Assembly: GCF_034343125.1 (NCBI RefSeq)
Contig: NZ_CP139957.1
Location: 2,226,001 to 2,290,000, forward strand
Source of the DNA: Caldicellulosiruptor danielii
Lineage (GTDB): Bacteria > Bacillota > Thermoanaerobacteria > Caldicellulosiruptorales > Caldicellulosiruptoraceae
Reading direction: 5' to 3'
Length of the DNA: 64,000 nucleotides
Below the pieces are notes generated by a model. It saw only the letters and a program-made list of their open reading frames with translations, made no database searches and was not told the origin of the DNA. Position numbers and translations under genes: made by a program. Positions 9,764-18,042 of the stretch are shown here, piece after piece (position 1 is the stretch's first letter; each line of letters opens with the position of its first letter).

Positions 9764-10606
9764 TTAACCTTTTAACCCTGTAGTAACAATTCCTTCAACT
9801 AGATAACGTTGGAAGAATATAAATATTATAAACGAAGGAACAAGTGATAAAGTAGCCATAGCAAATGCTGCTCCCCAATTTGATACTGCTGTCGGATCAG
9901 AAAACATCCTCAAACCCAAAGAAACAGTATATAGCTCTGGTTTGCTGAGATAAAGCAAAGGTCCTAAAAAGTCATCCCATCGCCATAAAAATGAAAATAT
10001 TGCTGATGTAATTAAAGCAGGTGAAATCAATGGCAAAATAATTCTGGTAAAAATAGAATATTTACTGCAACCATCTATCTTTGCTGCTTCATCTAATTCA
10101 TTAGGAATACCTCTTATGAATTGAATCATTAAAAATATAAAAAACGGTTGACCCAAAAAGGCTGGAACAAGTAGCGGTTTAAACGTATTTACCCACCCTA
10201 ATTTTTGAAACATAATATATTGAGGAATCATAACTACCTGATATGGCAAAAGCATGGTTAAAATCATACATCCGAACCAAAATCCTTTACCTTTGAATTT
10301 ACATCTTGCAAAACCATATGCAACAATGGCTGAAGAAATTACAGCACCAATTGTCCCAATCACAGTCACAATAAATGAATTTTTAAAAAAAACTGAGAAT
10401 GGATATCCTGCAAAACCTTTCCACCCATCAACATAATTTTTAAAGAGCCATCTCTTAGGTAATAACTCATGAGCATTTAAGAAAATTTCACTATTATCCT
10501 TAAATGAGCTAAAAAACATCCAGAGAAGAGGATAAAGCATTATGTACCCAAATAAAAGTGTTATGAGATGAAATAGAAACGTTCTTATCACCCTTGCTCT
10601 TCTCAT
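9764..10606 (-). CDS. Carbohydrate ABC transporter permease (MalG-like, CUT1)
   Basis: A 280-residue inner-membrane permease with about six hydrophobic segments. The EAA loop that docks the ATPase is seen as LDEAAKIDGCSKYSIF followed by ILPLISP, near residues 180-200. It is the second permease of the binding protein-permease-permease set at 9764-12945 and lies 2 bases after its partner. No ATPase gene is present, as is common for CUT1 systems that share one MsmK-type ATPase. The downstream redox genes suggest that the imported compound is their substrate or precursor. Confidence 0.9.
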   Translation of the reverse strand: MRRARVIRTFLFHLITLLFGYIMLYPLLWMFFSSFKDNSEIFLNAHELLPKRWLFKNYVDGWKGFAGYPFSVFFKNSFIVTVIGTIGAVISSAIVAYGFARCKFKGKGFWFGCMILTMLLPYQVVMIPQYIMFQKLGWVNTFKPLLVPAFLGQPFFIFLMIQFIRGIPNELDEAAKIDGCSKYSIFTRIILPLISPALITSAIFSFLWRWDDFLGPLLYLSKPELYTVSLGLRMFSDPTAVSNWGAAFAMATLSLVPSFIIFIFFQRYLVEGIVTTGLKG

Positions 10607-10608
10607 TA

Positions 10609-11544
10609 TTACTCACCTTCTTTCGATTCATAATAGACCCAAAATGTAGAAGACTTAAATATTAAAGCTGTGAGTATTCCTATGATAATAAGCATCACCC
10701 ATGACATCGCACAGCTGTAACCCATATCATAGAACTGAAATGCTCGTCTGTAAAGATAAATAGCATAAAAAAGTGTACTATTTACAGGTCCTCCGTTGGT
10801 AATAATAAATCCTTGAGTAAAAGTCATAAAACTACCTATCATCTGCATTATCAAGTTGAAAAATATTATCGGTGTAAGCATTGGTAAAGTTATCTTAATG
10901 AACTTTTGCCAACTATTTGCTCCATCAATAATAGCTGCTTCGTAATAGCTTTCAGGTATTTGCTTTAAACCTGCCAAAAATATTAACATAGGTGAACCAA
11001 ATTGCCAAACTGCAAGCAATATCAATGTCCAGATTGCAGTTTTTGGATTCCCTATCCATGAAATATTTGAATCGATTCCAAGCAATTTTAATATAGAATT
11101 TATAACGCCATCACTTGTAAATAGCCTTTGCCAAAGCACAGCAACTGCAACACTTCCTCCCATCATTGATGGGATATAATATACAGCTCTGTAAAAAGGA
11201 GTTAATTTGCTTTTATAAGATAGCCAAAGCGCAAGAAGTAAAGCAAAAGCTAATTTCAATGGAACTGTTACAAATACATAGAAAAATGTCACTGACATTG
11301 ATTCCCAAAATAAAGGATCTTCCTTGAACATTTGAATATAATTTCTTAAACCAACAAATTTAGGCGGTGATAATAAATCATATTGAGTAAATGAAAGGTA
11401 AAATGTAGCCACAATTGGAATCAAGGTAAATACAAAAAAACCTACCAGCCATGGTAAAATAAAAACATACCCTGCTATATTTTCAGAATTTATAATCCTA
11501 TCAACCCTACTTTGCAAAGATATTTTATAGGTTACTTTTGACAT
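10609..11544 (-). CDS. Carbohydrate ABC transporter permease (MalF-like, CUT1)
   Basis: The first permease of the transporter, about 311 residues, with a hydrophobic N-terminal helix (VFILPWLVGFFVFTLIPIV) and the EAA loop YEAAIIDGANSWQKF followed by ITLPMLTP. I chose ATG 11544 (MSKVTYKISL), which follows AAGGAGG by 12 bases, over a longer frame reaching 11595 that would overlap the hairpin in front of the gene. It forms a heterodimeric channel with the MalG-like partner immediately downstream. Confidence 0.88.
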   Translation of the reverse strand: MSKVTYKISLQSRVDRIINSENIAGYVFILPWLVGFFVFTLIPIVATFYLSFTQYDLLSPPKFVGLRNYIQMFKEDPLFWESMSVTFFYVFVTVPLKLAFALLLALWLSYKSKLTPFYRAVYYIPSMMGGSVAVAVLWQRLFTSDGVINSILKLLGIDSNISWIGNPKTAIWTLILLAVWQFGSPMLIFLAGLKQIPESYYEAAIIDGANSWQKFIKITLPMLTPIIFFNLIMQMIGSFMTFTQGFIITNGGPVNSTLFYAIYLYRRAFQFYDMGYSCAMSWVMLIIIGILTALIFKSSTFWVYYESKEGE

Positions 11545-11580
11545 TAAAATATTTCGCCTCCTTATATACAGGAATTTAAA

Positions 11581-11615
11581 CGAGGGGCTGTCCACCCTTC
11601 CTGGATAGCCCCTCG
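11581..11615 (-). terminator. Strong hairpin between the binding-protein gene and its permeases
   Basis: CGAGGGGCTGTCCA pairs with TGGATAGCCCCTCG around a 7-base loop. On the coding (minus) strand only a short TTTAAATT follows, so it is more likely a partial terminator or 3' end stabiliser, as is known for malE-type operons, than a full stop. The plus strand has a T6 run after it. Confidence 0.7.
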
Positions 11616-11640
11616 TTTTTTAAATGACTCTGTTTTCTTA

Positions 11641-12945
11641 CTATTTTTTATTTCTCATAAGTATTTGGTTTGCCTTTTGTATAAACATCTTGGCAGCTAC
11701 TTCCGGCTTTATCTGTCCATACAAGACTTGATCATACAAATCTTTAAATAGCTGACCAACTTCAGTTCCTCCTGGTGGATCGGGTGGATCAATAGGTGAG
11801 CAATTTTTCTCAGCAAGAGCTATATAGTCAAATGTCTGTCTTACTGCTGGTTCTACTGCATTTTTAATACCTTCTCTAACTTTAGATGAAATAGGTACGC
11901 CTCGCTCTGCTAACAAGATTTTGTTTGCCTCTACACTATTCGTAAAGAAATTTATAACTTTTGCTGCTTCATTTTTATATTTTGATGTTGCTGCAACAGA
12001 GAAAAATTGAGACGGTTTTAAATACAATCCTGGCCTTTTCCCACCCTTAGGAGGTAATGCTAACGCCAATGGTCTTTTTGCTGCGTTTGCTGTTGCAACA
12101 AACATATTACTCCAAGTCCAGCCAATCCATGTCTTCCCTTTAACAAATAAACTGTCCTCAATTGTAGAAGTTGCTGAAACTTCATCTGGTCTTGCTGTAT
12201 ATCCACCTTTTAAGAGTTCCAAATTGATATTAAATACATCAACAATAAATTTTTCTTGAGTAAATCCTAAACTTGTCCCATCGGGCTTATATAAGCTCTT
12301 ACCTTGCTGCCTTACATAGTATTCAAGTAGGAATTTTGGATCAGCTGTTAATGCCAAGTCTGCTCTAATTTTGGTTTTTTGATAAACTTTTTTAATAATC
12401 TCCTTGTAGTCATTCCAACTCCAGTTGCCATCTTCAGGTATCTTCACACCCGCTTTTTTAGCCACAGTAGGGTCATAAATAATTGCCAAAGCGTTAGTTC
12501 CTAAACTTATAGCATAAATCTTTCCACCGATTGATCCACTTTTTATACTTGCATCACTTACATCTTTCAAATTCAATATTCCATTTTTCGTATGAGGTGT
12601 CAAATCTGCTAATAAACCTTTTTGAACATATTGAGCTAAATACATGTAGTCCATCTGAATAATGTCAGGCAAATTCTTCGCTGCTGCTTGAGTTGTAAGT
12701 TTATCCCAGTATCCAGACCAGCTACCAAATTCAGTGACAAAACTTACCTTACGATTAACTTTTGCTCGATATAATTCAAGCACTTTTTGAGTCCTGTCAT
12801 GACGTGTTTGGCTCCCCCACCAAGCAATCCTCAATTTTATTGACTGAGAAGACCCAAGAGCAGTTTGTGAAGTCTTTATCTGAGTGGTTAAAACGCATGA
12901 AAGCAAAAACAAAACAGCAAAGAGAATTGACAAAAACTTTTTCAC
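11641..12945 (-). CDS. Extracellular sugar-binding lipoprotein (SBP family 1) of a CUT1 ABC transporter
   Basis: A 434-residue solute-binding protein. A GTG start at 12945 follows GGGAGGG. Residues 1-30 form a signal peptide with a possible lipobox LLSC near residue 16 (Leu at -2 is not ideal), so it is probably membrane-anchored outside the cell. Family text includes LRIAWWGSQTRHDRTQKVLE at the mature N terminus and DIIQMDYMYLAQYVQKGLLA. It starts the operon of two permeases and four redox enzymes and is driven by the promoter at 13255-13283. The ligand is not readable; pectin-derived oligosaccharides are likely from context. Confidence 0.88.
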   Translation of the reverse strand: MKKFLSILFAVLFLLSCVLTTQIKTSQTALGSSQSIKLRIAWWGSQTRHDRTQKVLELYRAKVNRKVSFVTEFGSWSGYWDKLTTQAAAKNLPDIIQMDYMYLAQYVQKGLLADLTPHTKNGILNLKDVSDASIKSGSIGGKIYAISLGTNALAIIYDPTVAKKAGVKIPEDGNWSWNDYKEIIKKVYQKTKIRADLALTADPKFLLEYYVRQQGKSLYKPDGTSLGFTQEKFIVDVFNINLELLKGGYTARPDEVSATSTIEDSLFVKGKTWIGWTWSNMFVATANAAKRPLALALPPKGGKRPGLYLKPSQFFSVAATSKYKNEAAKVINFFTNSVEANKILLAERGVPISSKVREGIKNAVEPAVRQTFDYIALAEKNCSPIDPPDPPGGTEVGQLFKDLYDQVLYGQIKPEVAAKMFIQKANQILMRNKK

Positions 12946-13380
12946 TGAACTTCCCTCCCTTTATGTTTTTTGTAGTAATATTTACAATTGCTCTTTTAAG
13001 AGCATTTTTGCCATAACACTCCAAAAGAAGAAAATATTTTGTCTTTCTCAATTTACATTTTTTGATTCGACTACCAAATTTATAAAATATCTTTTAAATC
13101 TTGTATTTACCATTACTAACTTCTTTCTAATAGATACTGAACTTATCATCAATATAAATTTCATTTAATTGTTATTTTTTTGCTTTGTTTTGTCTATACA
13201 TTCACTTTTCTTGTGTTTGTTATTAAAAATATTGTTTTATTAAATCACAATTTTATTTTATCAGTTTGTTTTTGTTGTGTCAATATGTATATTTTTTAAT
13301 TCTTTAAAATGATAAACCACAAACTCAATTCAATCAAATTGTTGTAAAACTTTTAGAAAATTCTGTACATAAAAAGCTAC
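12946..13380 (-). promoter_or_regulatory. 435-base leader and control region of the first transporter operon
   Basis: No gene is seen. It holds the ribosome site for 12945, the promoter at 13255-13283 and an A-rich leader of about 300 bases. Read on the minus strand, the leader contains further AACAAA-type runs (around 13180-13215), which could be extra operator sites. The end of the GH2 gene at 13381 shows no clear terminator, so readthrough from upstream is possible. Confidence 0.5.
13255..13283 (-). promoter_or_regulatory. Promoter of the transporter/redox operon (shared-motif promoter 1)
   Basis: TTGACA at 13283-13278 and TAAAAT at 13260-13255 with a 17-base spacer. The spacer begins CAACAAAAACAAA, identical to the promoter at 21638-21666, and both are followed by AAAAT. 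Confidence 0.8.
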
Positions 13381-15168
13381 TCATTTATTTTCTTTCATAC
13401 TTTCCCATCTTTTCTTTAGTAAAAATGCTGCCATTTTGGGCTGTCTTTGCCTTGTAAAGATTCCTTTTCTGTTGCCCATAATCCTTCGAACCTCTTGTTT
13501 TGTCGCAAAGTCCGCAAAGTTCCATATGTGTTCGCCTATTACAAAATTCAGCCTGTCAAACACCCTATGATACCTCTCAAGCATCTCACATTGATACTCC
13601 TCAGAAAACATCATGGGCGGACTTGAATGAAATCCTGCTATTGTATCTGCCCCATACTCTGTTACTATTACTGGTTTTTGATAAAGTTCAAACCACCTTT
13701 TCAGTTCCTTTTCAAGCTGGAACTCTATCAAATCCAGTCTGCCAGGATCAGAATACCATGAATAGTACCTGTTTACACATATAACATCAACAAGGCCTGC
13801 TACTTTTGTCTCATCTGGAAATGAAGATTCAACCAATGTCACTGGTCTTGTTTTATCAAGCTTTCTTACCTCGTTTATTACTCTTTTGAAATATTCATAT
13901 GCACCATCTTCATATGTCGCAGCCTCATTTGCTACACTCCACATAATCACACATGGATGGTTTTTGTCTCTTGCAATAAGCCGTCTTATAACTTCTAAGT
14001 GATGTTCTAATGTGTTTTGGTTCACTCTTTCAGGGATAAACACTTTTTCATTTTTGTTAAAGAAATTCATGCCAACAGCTGGTGCCTCGTCAATTACCAA
14101 AAAACCATACTCGTCTGCCAAGTTTAAAATCTCTTCTGCATAAGGATAATGTGATGTTCTGAATGAATTTGCTCCTATCCACTTCAGAAGGTTGAAATCT
14201 TTCACAGCTATCACAGGGTCGTATCCCTTGCCCCTAATATCACTGTCTTCATGCTTTGCCAAGCCTTTAAGATACACTGGCTTACCATTTAGGTAAAGTC
14301 TTTTCCCTTTTACTTCAACAGTTCTTATTCCTACAGGAAGATAATATTCATCTATAGCTTTACCATCATGTACTAAAGTCACATTTAGTTTGTAAAGATA
14401 TGGATTTGAAGGCTCCCAAAATATTGCATTTTCAACCTTTATCATACCCTCTGGTCCTTCGACCTTGGCTATTTGTCCTCCATCTCTATTATATAAAGTT
14501 GCTTCTATTTGACATTCATTCTTCTTTTCACCATCTACTACCACCTTAAAGCAAACTATCCCCTTTTTGCCATCAATTTGTGTCTTCACTCTAATATCCT
14601 CAATATATGTTTTGGAAGTGGTGTAGAGCAAAACTGGTCTGTGAATACCTGAATAGTTGAAAAAGTCAAAAAGATACTCCTGAGTTTTATACCCATCTGG
14701 ATGCATTGAGTCTTTGTATTCCCTTATAAATCCTGGTGGAAGACAGCTCCAGTCCAAGATGTTGTTGACAACAATTGTAAGTCTATTCTCACAGCCAATT
14801 TGGGCAAATTTATTAATCTCAACTTCAAAAGGCAAAAACCCACCTTTGTTTTGAGCTATTTCCTTGCCATTTAAAAATAATTTTGCGTGATGAGTAGCAC
14901 TTCCAACTCTCAAAACTATTCTTTTGCCCTTCCAGCTCTCTGGTATGTAAAATGTCCTTTCATACCATACATCACCTATATGGTCTCTTATACTCTCATC
15001 TTGGGTTATGTCGTTATAGCTTGACGGCACAGGCATCAAAATAGCATCTTCAAGAGGTCTTTCAAACCACCTCTGTTCATATCCTTTGTTCTCTTTATCA
15101 ACCTTAAACCTCCATATGCCACAAAGGTCCTTTATCTCTCTTGTTCTTGTCTCACGTGGATAAAGCAT
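13381..15168 (-). CDS. Glycoside hydrolase family 2, beta-glucuronidase type
   Basis: A 595-residue GH2 enzyme without a signal peptide, so cytoplasmic. Domain order is jelly-roll (about 1-180), immunoglobulin-like (180-280), then TIM barrel. The acid/base glutamate sits in MWSVANEAAT near residue 410 and the nucleophile in VIVTEYGADT near 505; the barrel opens with HEDSDIRGKG, as in UidA-type beta-glucuronidases. The length matches UidA (about 600). It lies 171 bases after the exo-rhamnogalacturonan-lyase-like gene and would remove glucuronosyl or galactosyl ends from imported oligosaccharides. Beta-galacturonidase activity cannot be excluded. The start at 15168 follows AAGGGAGG. Confidence 0.85.
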   Translation of the reverse strand: MLYPRETRTREIKDLCGIWRFKVDKENKGYEQRWFERPLEDAILMPVPSSYNDITQDESIRDHIGDVWYERTFYIPESWKGKRIVLRVGSATHHAKLFLNGKEIAQNKGGFLPFEVEINKFAQIGCENRLTIVVNNILDWSCLPPGFIREYKDSMHPDGYKTQEYLFDFFNYSGIHRPVLLYTTSKTYIEDIRVKTQIDGKKGIVCFKVVVDGEKKNECQIEATLYNRDGGQIAKVEGPEGMIKVENAIFWEPSNPYLYKLNVTLVHDGKAIDEYYLPVGIRTVEVKGKRLYLNGKPVYLKGLAKHEDSDIRGKGYDPVIAVKDFNLLKWIGANSFRTSHYPYAEEILNLADEYGFLVIDEAPAVGMNFFNKNEKVFIPERVNQNTLEHHLEVIRRLIARDKNHPCVIMWSVANEAATYEDGAYEYFKRVINEVRKLDKTRPVTLVESSFPDETKVAGLVDVICVNRYYSWYSDPGRLDLIEFQLEKELKRWFELYQKPVIVTEYGADTIAGFHSSPPMMFSEEYQCEMLERYHRVFDRLNFVIGEHIWNFADFATKQEVRRIMGNRKGIFTRQRQPKMAAFLLKKRWESMKENK

Positions 15169-15339
15169 TATTTATACTACCTCCCTTAAATTCTTCACTT
15201 TTCAATTTTTACAAACAGTCAAGAAAAGGACTGGAAACTATTTCTCAGTTTAAAATCTATACTAAGTCACTTTTTTCTCATTACTCATTTCCCACTATTA
15301 TAGCTTTGCAGCTTGCCTTGAACCAAAATCCAAAAAACC

Positions 15340-17937
15340 TCACATCTCATCTCCAATAAACTCAAGTGCAAGCATTGCATTTATCGACCACTGTGAAGCT
15401 ATGTTTGTTGAAATAAAAGGAACTTCAACAACAGGCGCAGGTACAGTTGCCAATTGTAAATTGATACCTCCATCACAAATAAATTTCAGCCAGGGATTTT
15501 TGTTATAGTCTAAAAACATCTGCCAGATTTCTCTTTTCAATTCAGGAATATTCTTCTTCATTGCTGCAAAGGCAGCCATCCCAATATTGAGCATATTCAA
15601 CTTAAATCCAAAGCTCGGAACGCCCCAACTTTTTAAAATCTCATCTTTGTTTTCTTTAAATTCGGTATAAAAAAGCCCCTGCTGAGCACACAATTCTTCC
15701 AATTCTTTATCTTCAAAATTCTTAGCTATTTCAAACCAAACAAGTGTATTTCCGAAACAAAATACAAAATTTGACCCCCCAGTATATTCAATAGGTTTTA
15801 ACTGGGTTTTTTCAGGGTCATAGTCAAATACACCGCCCGAAATAAATGCTGCTGGGTTTTTCTTTAAAAAATCCAGTATTTTTATTATCTTTTGTTTATA
15901 AATCTCTTCCTGGCACCTTTCCCATCTTACAAACCAGTTGGCACAAAAGGTCATAACATCTGGCCCAACTCTTATATGGACTCTATTTTCAGGATCAATT
16001 GTAAAATACGCACGCATAGGGTCCATATGCATAATTTGCTTGTCAACATCTTTTACATCATCCATGAGCTGTCCTATTCTTTCATCAGCGGTGAGATAAT
16101 AGTAATACCTGTGAAGGTATGCCATACTAATTCTCACTTCTTTGCAACCACATCCCCAATGAACAACATTGTGTCTTGAGCCCAGTCCTTTGTATTCTCC
16201 AAGGTGATACACGTCCACTTCTGATGTATGTCTTGTCATTGCCTCAGCCATTTTAAATATGTCAAAACGTCCTGTTCTTAAAAACATAAGCCAAAGCCAA
16301 ATATTTGGTACAAGCTCTGTGTTCTGCCAAGCATATCCACCAATATCATATTTCCACATGTGTCTTACTATATCATAGCTATGCATAAAATCACCATAGA
16401 CCCAAAAACCATACCACTTTCTTCTCTCAACTTCATTCAGATAAAAATCAACAATAGCTGTCAGTATTCTTTCAATCTTTTCTTTTTTAGGATTGCTATT
16501 ATCTGGTAAATTTAATCCTTCAAAAACCTTTGTTTCTTTATACCTTTCAGGGCCACATACAAGAAGAGGAGAAAACCCTTGCATTTTTGCATATTCCAAA
16601 AGCTGCTCGCTTGTCGGAGGATAATCAAAACAGTACAGCCACAGCTCGTTTGTATTAGCTATACCATACGGAGTACTTCTATACTCATCAAACCCTTCAT
16701 ATGAAGAAGATGTGTATGTACCAAAATCATAGTGTCTCAAATCCATAACTTCACCATAAGGTGGCCAAAGCCAAACTATTAAACTTGCTTCAGGAGAAGT
16801 TAAATCTTTTATCTCAAATCCTGAAGGATATTTTTGCCAAAAATCCTTTAAAGATACTGCAAGCCCACCATTCTCATCGCCAACATACGCAAACCCCATA
16901 GATCTTCTGCCTTCTGTTGCTTTTATAAAACTGCACTGGCAAGATGTACGTTTTTTAATAACATAGTGCTCGGAGGAATCTTGAAAAAGAACAAATTCAT
17001 CCCACTCTGGAGTATTGTTAATCTCCCTAATATAATGGTGGTCCTCGTCAATATCAAAATCTACCGGTTGTCCATTGACCTGATTTTGAAACATTGTTTT
17101 GTATCTCTCTTTTCGGTCTACATCTATCAAATTTTTTGGTGACTCACAAAAAAGTCCACTATCCCCACCAAATCTTACAAATCTATTGTACAGAGGAGAG
17201 TGCAAAGGAAGACTAAATTTTAAGCCCAATCCTTTTATAAAATCTTGGTGGGGATTTCCGTTGTAAATAAATGTGTGAACAAGTTTAATTTTATCTGCAT
17301 TTGCATAGAAATATAATCTCAACTCAAAAGGTAGCCATCCTTGTTGGAGCAAAGAACCGTCAAATGTCATCCTGGTATTCCGTAAATGTCTTCCCCACAC
17401 TTTTATAACACATCTCAAAGGTCCGTGAGAATCTACTTTTGCACCTAATATTTGTGGAATGTATTCTTCTTCAACTTTAGTCCTATATCCTGTAAAATTA
17501 GAAGTTTTTTCTGTAGTAAGAATTTGGGTGAAATTAGAGCAAATAATCTTTTGTCCTACTTTTAAATATTCAATAATCTTGTTTCCATTCTTATTTATTT
17601 TGCACTCAAGCTTGCCAGTTGTGATGTAAATATACTCTTTGTCTTCATAAACTTCAACCATTGTTTCGAATTTTGCTGCAGCAGTTTCTTCAATACATAC
17701 AAAGACCTCATCAGGTAAATTGGTACCAAAGAAAGCAGCATGTCCACTTACTTTTATTGAACCATCACCCCAGTAAGAAAGTGGCCAGTTTTGAGTTGGA
17801 ATAATACTTCCATCCTTGCTTCTTACAATAACATTTTCTATACTCCATAGCTGTGCTTTTTTCCATGGAATACAAAAGGTTGTACCAATATTGCCTACCT
17901 GCGGTTTTATAAGCCATTTTAGCTTTATTTCTTGCAT
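15340..17937 (-). CDS. YetA/PL26-like exo-rhamnogalacturonan lyase family protein
   Basis: An 865-residue protein without a signal peptide. Its size and text (LKWLIKPQVGNIGTTFCIPW at the N terminus, WPLSYWGDGSIKVSGHAAFF, a long central beta region and a helical C-terminal half) match what I know of Bacillus YetA and the PcRGLX exo-rhamnogalacturonan lyase fold. It follows an Lpl-type binding protein, and in B. subtilis yetA lies downstream of lplABCD, which supports the assignment. The likely role is exolytic cleavage of imported rhamnogalacturonan fragments. The family match is by recognition, and catalytic residues were not verified. A terminator-like hairpin precedes it, so expression may be lower than that of the binding protein. 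Confidence 0.65.
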   Translation of the reverse strand: MQEIKLKWLIKPQVGNIGTTFCIPWKKAQLWSIENVIVRSKDGSIIPTQNWPLSYWGDGSIKVSGHAAFFGTNLPDEVFVCIEETAAAKFETMVEVYEDKEYIYITTGKLECKINKNGNKIIEYLKVGQKIICSNFTQILTTEKTSNFTGYRTKVEEEYIPQILGAKVDSHGPLRCVIKVWGRHLRNTRMTFDGSLLQQGWLPFELRLYFYANADKIKLVHTFIYNGNPHQDFIKGLGLKFSLPLHSPLYNRFVRFGGDSGLFCESPKNLIDVDRKERYKTMFQNQVNGQPVDFDIDEDHHYIREINNTPEWDEFVLFQDSSEHYVIKKRTSCQCSFIKATEGRRSMGFAYVGDENGGLAVSLKDFWQKYPSGFEIKDLTSPEASLIVWLWPPYGEVMDLRHYDFGTYTSSSYEGFDEYRSTPYGIANTNELWLYCFDYPPTSEQLLEYAKMQGFSPLLVCGPERYKETKVFEGLNLPDNSNPKKEKIERILTAIVDFYLNEVERRKWYGFWVYGDFMHSYDIVRHMWKYDIGGYAWQNTELVPNIWLWLMFLRTGRFDIFKMAEAMTRHTSEVDVYHLGEYKGLGSRHNVVHWGCGCKEVRISMAYLHRYYYYLTADERIGQLMDDVKDVDKQIMHMDPMRAYFTIDPENRVHIRVGPDVMTFCANWFVRWERCQEEIYKQKIIKILDFLKKNPAAFISGGVFDYDPEKTQLKPIEYTGGSNFVFCFGNTLVWFEIAKNFEDKELEELCAQQGLFYTEFKENKDEILKSWGVPSFGFKLNMLNIGMAAFAAMKKNIPELKREIWQMFLDYNKNPWLKFICDGGINLQLATVPAPVVEVPFISTNIASQWSINAMLALEFIGDEM

Positions 17938-17974
17938 TTTTTAAACCTCCAAAATTAAAATCAAGTATTATTTT

Positions 17975-18020
17975 TAAAAAAAATCTCGTGCGAAATATCA
18001 GAAATATTTCGCACGAGATT
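17975..18020 (-). terminator. Intrinsic terminator/attenuator after the Lpl-type binding protein
   Basis: AATCTCGTGCGAAATAT pairs with ATATTTCGCACGAGATT over 17 bases, followed on the minus strand by a T8 run. It sits inside an apparent operon, so it probably ends most transcripts after the binding-protein gene and lets some through to the lyase gene. Confidence 0.85.
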
Positions 18021-18042
18021 AAATATTTATTTGCCAAGTATA

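Noticed and set aside
12762-13168. Overlapping short ORFs around the start of the binding-protein gene
   Set aside because: They are shadows of the signal-peptide coding region and the A/T-rich leader, without ribosome sites or recognisable protein sequence.
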